The translations under genes and the position numbers were made by a program. 37,323 nucleotides of DNA from NCBI GenBank assembly GCA_028874335.1, contig JAPPJY010000010.1, positions 1 to 37,323 of the forward strand. The letters are read 5' to 3'. Source of the stretch: Gemmatimonadota bacterium (GTDB lineage Bacteria > Latescibacterota > UBA2968 > GCA-2709665). Under the pieces are notes generated by a model. That model ran no database searches. It saw only the letters and a list, made by a program, of their open reading frames with translations, and was not told where the DNA came from. Positions 7,240 to 14,095 of the stretch are shown in pieces (position 1 is the stretch's first letter; every line of letters starts with the position of its first letter).

Positions 7240-7899
7240 ATGAACCGAAGATTGCTTCGAACGACCTATCACGCGGAGGTCGAGGAGGTCAACTTCACAC
7301 ACGGCCTGCCGGCGTGGATGACGCAAACGCTGACCGGATCGTCCAGCGCCGCGACGCGAGACTATACGGATGCCTACGGCAGTCACTACGCGATGATCGC
7401 ACGGGGTAACACCGGCGACGGAGTGACGTTGAGCGGGTCATCCTTGAGCATGTCCGTCGCGAAGGTCGTGGAACTGGTGGCGGTGGGAGTGACGGTGAAC
7501 GGGCCGGCGGAGTTCAGCCTGGGTTTTGTTTCGCCGGGTGATAATCCTGCCGGGATTCAACTGGAGGCGGTTCCCGTGGATGCCGGCGTATCGCCGGCCG
7601 GACGCGTGCGGCTTGTCATGCGGGACGGGTCTATGGAGGGTGAGCAGACGCTTTTCGCGGAGGGTAACGACAGTCAGATCGGCGATGGCGGGACGGTGAT
7701 CGAAGACGTCGACCTGGGGGTCATCGTCAATGTCGAGACGAAGTCAGCCAAGGCGCACCTGGGGTATTCCTACGTGTCCTGCGGTCCGCAGGGCTTTCCG
7801 ACCGGACAGGTGCTGACGCCCGCCATCGGGACGGCGCTGGTCGCGGATGGAGAGGCGTCGGCGAAGGTGCGTAGGGTGACGATTGGGATATATACGTGA
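7240..7899 (+). CDS. Hypothetical beta-rich protein next to the GH43-like gene
   Basis: Unrecognised 219-residue protein without signal peptide or membrane segment. ATG 7240 follows an AGGGGGAAG ribosome-binding site. The sequence is almost all short beta-prone segments broken by Gly, Asp and Asn (for example VELVAVGVTVNGPAEFSLGF and GRVRLVMRDGSMEGEQTLFA), which suggests a jelly-roll or lectin-like beta-sandwich. As it sits 55 bases after the GH43-like gene and has its own strong ribosome-binding site, it is likely expressed with it and may bind the same carbohydrate. This is inference; no conserved catalytic residues are recognised. Confidence 0.65.
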   Translation: MNRRLLRTTYHAEVEEVNFTHGLPAWMTQTLTGSSSAATRDYTDAYGSHYAMIARGNTGDGVTLSGSSLSMSVAKVVELVAVGVTVNGPAEFSLGFVSPGDNPAGIQLEAVPVDAGVSPAGRVRLVMRDGSMEGEQTLFAEGNDSQIGDGGTVIEDVDLGVIVNVETKSAKAHLGYSYVSCGPQGFPTGQVLTPAIGTALVADGEASAKVRRVTIGIYT

Positions 7900-7962
7900 A
7901 TGTTGTGTGGCTTGTGACCGAACGGATCCATCACCGACATCGTCCGGCATTGAGGCCAGCGG

Positions 7963-8856
7963 ATGACAGATAGGTCCCGGGCGCTCGTGGAGGTGCACGT
8001 TGCGACACTCCTGTATGGATTCATCGGTCCTCTTGGTAAGGCAGTGGACCTCGACCCGTATCAGATCGTCTTCTGGAGGACGGCACTCGCGGCCATCGTC
8101 CTTTTCCTCGTCGCAATACGGCTCAAGAGCCACGCGCCCATCAGGAGTTGGAGCGATCTGGCGACGTTTGCGGCGATCGCGGTCCTGCTTTCGGTCCACT
8201 GGGTGCTCTTCTTCCAGTCCATCAAGGTCTCAACGGTCGCCATCGGCCTGGTGACGACGTACACCTATCCGGTACTCATGGTGTTTCTGGAGAGTCTCTT
8301 CTTCAACGTCAGGCTGCGGACTGTTGACTTCGCCAGCGCGGTTGCGGTCCTGATCGGTGTCTACTGCCTCGCGCCGGAATTCGATCTGTCCGATGCGAAT
8401 TTTCAGGGGGTTCTTTACGGCATGGCCTCCGGCGCAATGCTCCCCCTCTTCATCCTGCTACGCAAGAAACGGATCATCGACAGATACAATACCTGGGACA
8501 TTTCAGCCTATGAATTGGGCATCGCCGGCCTGCTCCTGCTTCCATTCATGTTCTACAATGAGACCCTGTTCGAGTTGCCCGGTACAAGCGACCTCGTGCT
8601 CGTGGTGGTGTTGGGCGTGGTGCTGACCGGTTTCGCACGAATTCTATTCGTCAACAGCCAGCGTCTCCTTTCGGGGAAAGTCGTCGGAATAACCCTGGCG
8701 CTGGAAACGGTCTACGGTGTGATCATCGCGGTCATCTTCCTGGCCGCCATTCCATCCGGCAGGGAAATCACCGGCGGGCTGATCATCCTGTCGGCCGCGG
8801 TGTTCGAAAGTCTGAGAGCGCCCGCAGATGAAACGGTTGGTAGCAATGTTCAGTGA
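7963..8856 (+). CDS. EamA/DMT-superfamily permease
   Basis: Integral inner-membrane protein of 297 residues with about ten hydrophobic helices in two EamA repeats, the normal layout of drug/metabolite transporters (RhaT, YdcZ and RarD relatives). The first repeat opens with ALVEVHVATLLYGFIGPLGK and DPYQIVFWRTALAAIVLF; the helix ending in SIKVSTVAIGLVTTYTYPVL is the conserved end of repeat one. The second repeat ends with VGITLALETVYGVIIAVIFL. ATG 7963 follows a GAGG eight bases upstream. Transported compounds in this family are mostly amino acids, sugars or metabolites and cannot be predicted. It is 63 bases after the beta-rich gene and may share a transcript with it. Confidence 0.9.
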   Translation: MTDRSRALVEVHVATLLYGFIGPLGKAVDLDPYQIVFWRTALAAIVLFLVAIRLKSHAPIRSWSDLATFAAIAVLLSVHWVLFFQSIKVSTVAIGLVTTYTYPVLMVFLESLFFNVRLRTVDFASAVAVLIGVYCLAPEFDLSDANFQGVLYGMASGAMLPLFILLRKKRIIDRYNTWDISAYELGIAGLLLLPFMFYNETLFELPGTSDLVLVVVLGVVLTGFARILFVNSQRLLSGKVVGITLALETVYGVIIAVIFLAAIPSGREITGGLIILSAAVFESLRAPADETVGSNVQ

Positions 8857-8974
8857 TTCGCAAGATCAGCGGCACACGCAAAGAGAGATTTACCGACCAC
8901 GCAATGACGCACAAGGTGAATGAAGAACCGGTCGACAGCCGCCGATGGATTTCAGTTGTTTGGGAGGAAGAAAA

Positions 8975-10045
8975 ATGAAAGTCGGAAAGTTCATGATGCC
9001 GCTGCATCCGCCGCAAAAGAACCGCACTCAGACGTTCGAAGAGGACATCGAGTGTGTGTTGTGGGCCGAGGAACTCGGATTCGCCGAGGCATGGATCGGC
9101 CAGCACCACACCGCCATGTGGGAGCCGATTCCCGCCAATGACGTGTTCATCGCCCACGTGCTGCCGCAGACTGAGAGAATCCGACTGGGCACGGGCGTCA
9201 CCATCATGACCCAGCATCACCCGGCCAACGTGGCCGTGCGCCTCGCGTATCTCGATCACCTGTCCAGAGGGCGCATCAACGTCGGCTTCGGGCAGGGCGG
9301 CGTGCCAACGGACTGGCCGCTGTTCGATCTGCCGGACCCGCGCACCCAGGGGCTGATGAACCTGGAGGCGATGGACATCGTCATGAAACTCTGGACTGAA
9401 GACGGGCCGTTCGAGTTCAAGGGGGATTTCTGGAATGTCACGATGGCGGAGAGGGTCCCGGAACTGGGGCTGGGGGAGGTTTTGAAACCGTATCAGAAGC
9501 CGCATCCGCCAATTGCCATGAGCATCGTCAAGGAAGAATCGATGGCGGCCACCACGGGCGGCAGGCGCGGGTTCCTGCCGATCAGCATCAATATGGCGCC
9601 GTCGCACAAGGTGAAACGGCATTGGGAGATGTACCGCGAGGGGGCCGCGGAAGGGGGGCGGCCCGAACCGGACCGGCGCGACTGGCGGATTTCACGCAGC
9701 ATCTGCGTGGGCGAGACCGATGCCGAGGCTCGCGAGCATGCTCTCAACGGCGCATTCGCCGATTCTTTGATGTATCTTCGCGGCATGCTCGGAACAGCGA
9801 ACATGCTGGACCTGCCGAAGATGGACCCTGGGATGTCCGACGCGGACCTCAACCGCGACTACTTCATCGATGAGATCGCCATCGTCGGCAGTCCCGACAC
9901 GGTGACGAGACGCCTGCAGGAGCTGTACGACGTCACAGGCGGATTCGGCACGGTCCTGATGATTGGTCACGACTGGGATGACAAGGCGAAGATGAAGCGC
10001 TCGATGGAATTGATGGCGAAGGAAGTCATTCCACGTCTTCCATAG
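8975..10045 (+). CDS. Luciferase-like (LLM class) flavin-dependent monooxygenase
   Basis: Cytosolic 356-residue TIM-barrel oxidoreductase of the bacterial luciferase family. It uses FMNH2 or F420H2 and oxygen to hydroxylate or oxidise small organic compounds, and it resembles limonene monooxygenase-type members. Seen in the sequence are MKVGKFMMPLHPP at the N-terminus, AEELGFAEAWIGQHHTA around residues 30-45, ERIRLGTGVTIMTQHHPANV near 70-90, LDHLSRGRINVGFGQGG near 95-110, and the C-terminal IVGSPDTVTRRLQEL. ATG 8975 follows GGGAGG and is preferred over the in-frame ATG at 8945. The substrate is unknown. A 174-base gap with a short inverted repeat separates it from the next gene. Confidence 0.92.
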   Translation: MKVGKFMMPLHPPQKNRTQTFEEDIECVLWAEELGFAEAWIGQHHTAMWEPIPANDVFIAHVLPQTERIRLGTGVTIMTQHHPANVAVRLAYLDHLSRGRINVGFGQGGVPTDWPLFDLPDPRTQGLMNLEAMDIVMKLWTEDGPFEFKGDFWNVTMAERVPELGLGEVLKPYQKPHPPIAMSIVKEESMAATTGGRRGFLPISINMAPSHKVKRHWEMYREGAAEGGRPEPDRRDWRISRSICVGETDAEAREHALNGAFADSLMYLRGMLGTANMLDLPKMDPGMSDADLNRDYFIDEIAIVGSPDTVTRRLQELYDVTGGFGTVLMIGHDWDDKAKMKRSMELMAKEVIPRLP

Positions 10046-10108
10046 GGTACTCTGCCCACTGAGGAAGCCTGTCTGAAGATGGGGCCTGCCTGCAGCTCGG
10101 TACGCTGA

Positions 10109-10130
10109 GCAGGAAGGCGGACATTCCTGC
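10109..10130. repeat. Short palindromic element in the gap after the monooxygenase gene
   Basis: GCAGGAA (10109-10115) and TTCCTGC (10124-10130) are perfect 7-bp inverted arms around an 8-base loop. No T-tract follows, so a classical terminator is unlikely. It may be a dispersed palindromic repeat or a stabilising hairpin. Confidence 0.35.
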
Positions 10131-10219
10131 CTACCCTTCTCAATACCCTGTTTCCATTGGGGAACCGGTAGCGATTGCCGCCTCCGGTTTCCCTTCGAAT
10201 ACGCCTCAGGAGAAACCTT

Positions 10220-12124
10220 ATGAGTACCGCACCCGCCCGGCGCGCCATTGTCGCCGGCATGGACGGCGCCAGTATGGAACTGGTGAAGAACATGGCCGAC
10301 GCCGGCCACATGCCCAACGTGCGCGCTTTGATGGAGGCGGGCGTCTGGCGGCCCATGGTCGGGGTCTTTCCCACGCTCACGCCGCCGGGCTGGACGGCCC
10401 TCTCCACCGGCTCGTGGCCAGGCACCCACGGGATCATGGATTTCAACATCCGCCACGTGGGGGAGTCCCTGGACCGCACGCTGTGGGGCATCGACACCTC
10501 TCTGTCGCGTTCGGAGTACATCTGGAACGCCTTCGAGCGGGGCGGTCGGACGCCAATCCTGGTGAAGTGGGAGATGTCGTGGCCGCCAACGGTGCGCACG
10601 GGCGTGCAGGTTGAGGGTACCGGCCTAGGCGTCTCCAACCACCACCAGGTGGCGGGCTATCATTTGTTCGTCGCGGGGAAATGGGCGCCGAGGCGGCTCG
10701 AGGCGCAGCGCGACCCGGAGACCCTGGATCCGAGCGCCCTGCAGGGAGTGCGCGAGTTTGACCCCGTAACCCTCGTGGACGCCGCGGGATGGTCCGGCGC
10801 GCCAGAATCGAAGCGGCCGCCGAAGGAGGCGGTCCTCACTATCCAGTCCCTGGCGAGGGGCCGGGAGGGCATGAAGCGGGGTCGGGAGGGCGCCCCCGTG
10901 CCGCTTCACGCGCTGATTTACGCCGCCGGCGCCGGCGGCTACGACCGGGTGCGCCTCTGCCGGTCGAAGGATGCGTCAAAGCCGCTGGCCGACCTGGCAG
11001 TGGGGGAGTGGAGCGAGTGGTGGCTGGACAACTTCGAGATCGACGGCGGGCAGGTGCGCGGGTACGTCCGTGCCAAGCTGATCACGCTGACGCCCGAGGC
11101 CGACGCCTTCGAGCTCTTCATCCCCCAGATCTGGCCGCCCGACGGCTATACGAAGCCCGCATCCATCGCCGATGAGATCGACCGGAACGTGGGCAACTTT
11201 CTTCAGAATCCCGCGCGAGACGCCCTCGGCCTGATCGACGACGATACCTATTTCGAGCTGCTCGAATTCCACCACCAGCGCCTGGCGGACGTGGCGGAGT
11301 ATCTCGCCGGCTCACGGGACTGGGACCTGCTGATGACGGAGACCCACGCCTCGGACTACACCAGCCATTTCTTCCTGCGCGCCGCCGATCCCCACTCCGG
11401 TGCGCCTCCGGAGGTGCAGCGTCGGTGCCGCGAAGGCGTGGAGCGCACGTACGCTTCCATCGACCGCTGGATCGGGCGCCTGCGTAAGCTGGCCGGTGAC
11501 GACACCGCGTTCTTCCTGGTCTCCGACCACGGCGGCACATCCCAGCAGCACACCGTCGTCAACGTCGCTGCGGTGCTGGAGCGGGCAGGCTTCCTGAAGT
11601 ACACGGGCAGCGGGTCCAACCGCCGCATCGACTGGACACGCACCCGGGCGGCGGACGTGGGCCTGGTACATATCTTCGTGAACCTGAAGGGTCGGGAACC
11701 CGGCGGCATCGTGGATCCCGCGGACTACGACGCCGTCTGCCAGGATATTATCCAGGCGCTGCACGACCACGAGGACCAGGCCACGGGGCGGCGGACGTTC
11801 GCGCTGGCCGTCACGCGCGAGGACGCGGAGATGGTGAACCTGTGGTCGGACCGGGTGGGCGACGTGGTCTACGCCCTGCGTCCGGAGTACGACGGCGCCC
11901 ACGGCAAGCAGTTGCCGTCCGTGGCCTTCGGAATGGCTGGCCAGCACTCGACCTTCATCGCCGCGGGCGCCGGCGTGCGACCGGCGGGACGCCTCGAGCG
12001 GCAGGTTCGTGTCATCGACGTTGCGCCCACGGTCTGCTACCTCACGGGAGCACCCATGCCGCGCAACGTGGAGGGCGGCGTGATCTACGAGGCCCTGGAG
12101 GACCCGGACCTGCACCGGTCCTGA
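10220..12124 (+). CDS. Alkaline-phosphatase-superfamily phosphodiesterase/nucleotide pyrophosphatase-like protein
   Basis: Metal-dependent hydrolase of 634 residues in the type I phosphodiesterase/nucleotide pyrophosphatase group. The metal and nucleophile motifs are visible in order: IVAGMDGAS near residue 10, FPTLTPPGWTALSTG near 50-65 with the candidate Thr nucleophile, GTHGIMDFN just after, ETHASDYTSHFF near 375, VSDHGG near 435, and GQHSTFIAAG near 575. Together they fit the two-metal site of the superfamily. No signal peptide is apparent, so a cytosolic location is likely unless the start is wrong. ATG 10220 follows CAGGAG. The middle of the protein is a long insertion of unknown role. 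The next gene starts 30 bases downstream. Confidence 0.88.
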   Translation: MSTAPARRAIVAGMDGASMELVKNMADAGHMPNVRALMEAGVWRPMVGVFPTLTPPGWTALSTGSWPGTHGIMDFNIRHVGESLDRTLWGIDTSLSRSEYIWNAFERGGRTPILVKWEMSWPPTVRTGVQVEGTGLGVSNHHQVAGYHLFVAGKWAPRRLEAQRDPETLDPSALQGVREFDPVTLVDAAGWSGAPESKRPPKEAVLTIQSLARGREGMKRGREGAPVPLHALIYAAGAGGYDRVRLCRSKDASKPLADLAVGEWSEWWLDNFEIDGGQVRGYVRAKLITLTPEADAFELFIPQIWPPDGYTKPASIADEIDRNVGNFLQNPARDALGLIDDDTYFELLEFHHQRLADVAEYLAGSRDWDLLMTETHASDYTSHFFLRAADPHSGAPPEVQRRCREGVERTYASIDRWIGRLRKLAGDDTAFFLVSDHGGTSQQHTVVNVAAVLERAGFLKYTGSGSNRRIDWTRTRAADVGLVHIFVNLKGREPGGIVDPADYDAVCQDIIQALHDHEDQATGRRTFALAVTREDAEMVNLWSDRVGDVVYALRPEYDGAHGKQLPSVAFGMAGQHSTFIAAGAGVRPAGRLERQVRVIDVAPTVCYLTGAPMPRNVEGGVIYEALEDPDLHRS

Positions 12125-12153
12125 TCTGGTGCCGCGGGAGAGTTGACTTGCCA

Positions 12154-13257
12154 ATGGATACATCGCTGACACGGACCGTCGATCTGCTTCATGCAGGCGT
12201 CGGAGACGGACTCCATCCGGGCGCTCAGCTCTACGTGTCTGTCGAGGGCAGTGCCGTCGCGGACGTGGCTGTCGGGAATGCGACGACATACAGGGCGATG
12301 ACGAGTGACACCATAACCGTCTGGATGTCATTGACGAAGGGCATCACGGCGGTAGCCGTCGCGCAGGTGTGGGAGAAGGGCCGGATCGGAATGGACGATC
12401 CCGTCTGTTCCCACTTACCGGAGTTCGGGGCGGGCGGAAAAGAGCGATTGTCGTTTCGGCATCTGCTGACGCATACCGCCGGGATCGGCCCTGTTGACGT
12501 CGCGTGGTCGGAATCCTCCTGGGAAGAAATCGTCGCCGGGATTTGCGATGCGCCCTTGCGGGAAGACTGGGCGCCGGGGAGGCGGGCGCGATATGACGTG
12601 GCGAATGCCTGGTTTGTGCTCGCCGAGATCGTTTCACGCAAGACCGGCATGGCCTTCGACCGCTACGTCCACCGGGAGATCTTCGATCCGCTCGATATGT
12701 CCAACTGCAGCCTGGCGATGGATTCATCCACGTACCAGGCGAAGAAAGACCGGATCGGATTGATGTACAATACCGCATCCGCAACCCCCGAACCGACGCA
12801 CTACAGCGTGGATCTGGACCGAACGATCGGTCAATGCGTGCCGGGTGGGAGCGGTAGGGGACCGGCGAGGGAGTTGGGACGCTTCTACGAGATGCTTCTC
12901 GGGAAAGGCCGGTTCAACGGGAAGACGATCCTGCTTCCGCAGACGGTTGAAGCAATTACAGCCCGGCATCGAACCGGCTTGAAGGACGAAATCCTGGGTC
13001 ATATTGTGGACATGGGTCTGGGATTCTACGTCAACTCGAACATCTACGGCAGCGAGTCGGTCCCGTACGGGTTCGGGCGCTATGCCTCTCCCGGTTCCTT
13101 TGGCAATGCAGGTTATCAGTCGTCCATCGCCTTCGTGGATCCCGATGCGAGACTGGTTGTCGTGTGCATTTTCAACGGCACACTTGGGGAAGAGGCCCAT
13201 CAGGTCCGCAACAGAGAGACGAACAGTGCCATCTATGAGGATCTCGGTCTGACTTAG
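12154..13257 (+). CDS. Class C beta-lactamase-like serine hydrolase (EstB/penicillin-binding type)
   Basis: Serine hydrolase of 367 residues with the beta-lactamase/transpeptidase fold. These proteins include esterases, D-aminopeptidases and peptidases more often than true beta-lactamases. The S-x-x-K tetrad is clear at S59-L-T-K62 (VWMSLTKG). The tyrosine motif is Y147 in RARYDVANAW, where the usual third-position Asn of Y-x-N is Val. The C-terminal KTG-like strand is replaced by SFGNAGYQSSIAF. HLLTHTAGIG near residue 106 is the conserved loop before the Tyr. No signal peptide is visible. ATG 12154 is chosen; the same frame is open upstream inside the preceding gene but is out of register with it. 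It is probably cotranscribed with the phosphatase-like gene. Confidence 0.87.
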   Translation: MDTSLTRTVDLLHAGVGDGLHPGAQLYVSVEGSAVADVAVGNATTYRAMTSDTITVWMSLTKGITAVAVAQVWEKGRIGMDDPVCSHLPEFGAGGKERLSFRHLLTHTAGIGPVDVAWSESSWEEIVAGICDAPLREDWAPGRRARYDVANAWFVLAEIVSRKTGMAFDRYVHREIFDPLDMSNCSLAMDSSTYQAKKDRIGLMYNTASATPEPTHYSVDLDRTIGQCVPGGSGRGPARELGRFYEMLLGKGRFNGKTILLPQTVEAITARHRTGLKDEILGHIVDMGLGFYVNSNIYGSESVPYGFGRYASPGSFGNAGYQSSIAFVDPDARLVVVCIFNGTLGEEAHQVRNRETNSAIYEDLGLT

Positions 13258-13308
13258 GCCATTTAAAAACTATAACTTACATGGATAGACAGGATAGGCA
13301 GGATAAAA

Positions 13309-13668
13309 ACCGACCAGGATTAAGCAGGATTAAAAGCCCAAGTGCAAGATCAAAACCGACCAGGATTAAGCAGGATTAGAAGCCAAGGGCAAGATCAAAA
13401 CCTACAGCAGGATTAGCAGGATAAAAACCAGGGGCAAGATCAAAACCGACCAGGATTAAGCAGGATTAGAAGCCAGGGGCAAGATCAAAACCTACAGCAG
13501 GATTGGCAGGATTAGAAGCGAAGAGCAGGATCAACACCATTCAGGATTGACAGGATTAGAAGTCAAAGGCAGGATCAACAACCAATCAGTATTAGCAGGA
13601 TTAGAAGCGATGAGCAGGACCAAGACCGATAAGGATTTACAGGATTGAAAGCGAAAGCTGGAAAAAAG
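13309..13668. repeat. Degenerate 45-bp tandem repeat array, about eight units
   Basis: Units begin at about 13309, 13355, 13400, 13445, 13490, 13536, 13581 and 13625, so the period is 44-46 bases. Each unit carries two CAGGATTA boxes 10 bases apart, then a third CAAGAT or CAGGAT core, giving a 10+19+16 substructure. The best kept units are those at 13355 and 13445, and decay grows towards the right end. Stops in every frame make coding unlikely. The array sits between the hydrolase stop and the promoter region of the large permease. A half unit seems to start near 13283. Confidence 0.8.
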
Positions 13669-13786
13669 CCAGGGGCAGAGGCTGACTATTCCAGGTCAAA
13701 GCGATGAATCCTTACCTCTGTATGCCGCGCAACGTCAAATTGAACAATCAGATCCGCATTTGAAGTCACGATCCGCCGAAGATCGA

Positions 13787-13809
13787 CTCAAGACAAGCCT
13801 CGTCTTGAG
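13787..13809. promoter_or_regulatory. Hairpin/inverted repeat CTCAAGAC-N7-GTCTTGAG
   Basis: Perfect 8-bp arms at 13787-13794 and 13802-13809. Flanking GATC on both sides can extend the stem past a two-base bulge. There is no T-tract. It may be a protein-binding site, or a hairpin at the end of the upstream transcript. Confidence 0.35.
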
Positions 13810-13837
13810 GATCGGATTAAACCAAACCGCCAAATTC

Positions 13838-13854
13838 GTCCACGACTCGTGGAC
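13838..13854. promoter_or_regulatory. 17-bp palindrome GTCCACGA-C-TCGTGGAC
   Basis: Perfect 8-bp arms around a single base. Its compact form suits a homodimeric regulator rather than an RNA hairpin. It is about 190 bases before the predicted start of the permease transcript. It has no counterpart at the second permease. Confidence 0.35.
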
Positions 13855-13901
13855 ACAATCTAAATTCCGTCCATTGCGTGCCAGAGCTTGGCGGTCCCCA
13901 G

Positions 13902-13938
13902 TGTCCGTTTCCGAACATTGCTGTATCAAAAACGGACG
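13902..13938 (+). promoter_or_regulatory. Upstream activating element of the first large permease gene
   Basis: 37-bp element containing CGAACATT, CTGTATCA and CGGAC in fixed order. Its ends GTCCGTTT (13903-13910) and AAACGGAC (13930-13937) are a perfect inverted repeat. 29 of 37 bases match the element at 27116-27152 upstream of the second large permease, counted by hand. It is centred about 110 bases before the predicted start, a usual place for enhancer-binding-protein sites at sigma-54 promoters. Confidence 0.6.
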
Positions 13939-14001
13939 CTTCCCAGACACCCCTGCGCCTTCCCACTTGCAATAACTGACTGATAAACTGTGACATGAAC
14001 G

Positions 14002-14018
14002 TTTGGCACGGTCTTTGA
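14002..14018 (+). promoter_or_regulatory. Sigma-54-like promoter (GG-N10-GA)
   Basis: TTTGGCACGGTCTTTGA at 14002-14018 matches the -24 box TTGGCACG perfectly and the -12 box TTGCW with one change, GA in place of GC. GG lies at 14005-14006 with the usual 10-base spacing. The start would be near 14030, giving a leader of about 66 bases to ATG 14096. The same core with the same deviation is at 27214-27230. Confidence 0.6.
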
Positions 14019-14095
14019 TAATTCCACTGGCGGAGCAATACGACATTTTTCGCGTAAGTCATATTCTTGGTTGAAATGTCAGAGGTGAACTATAT

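Noticed and set aside
10046..10219. Terminator after the monooxygenase gene
   Set aside because: The inverted repeat at 10109-10130 has no T-tract and is too far from the stop to be convincing.
13309..13668. CRISPR array
   Set aside because: Units are directly adjacent with no unique spacers, they decay evenly, and no cas gene is near.
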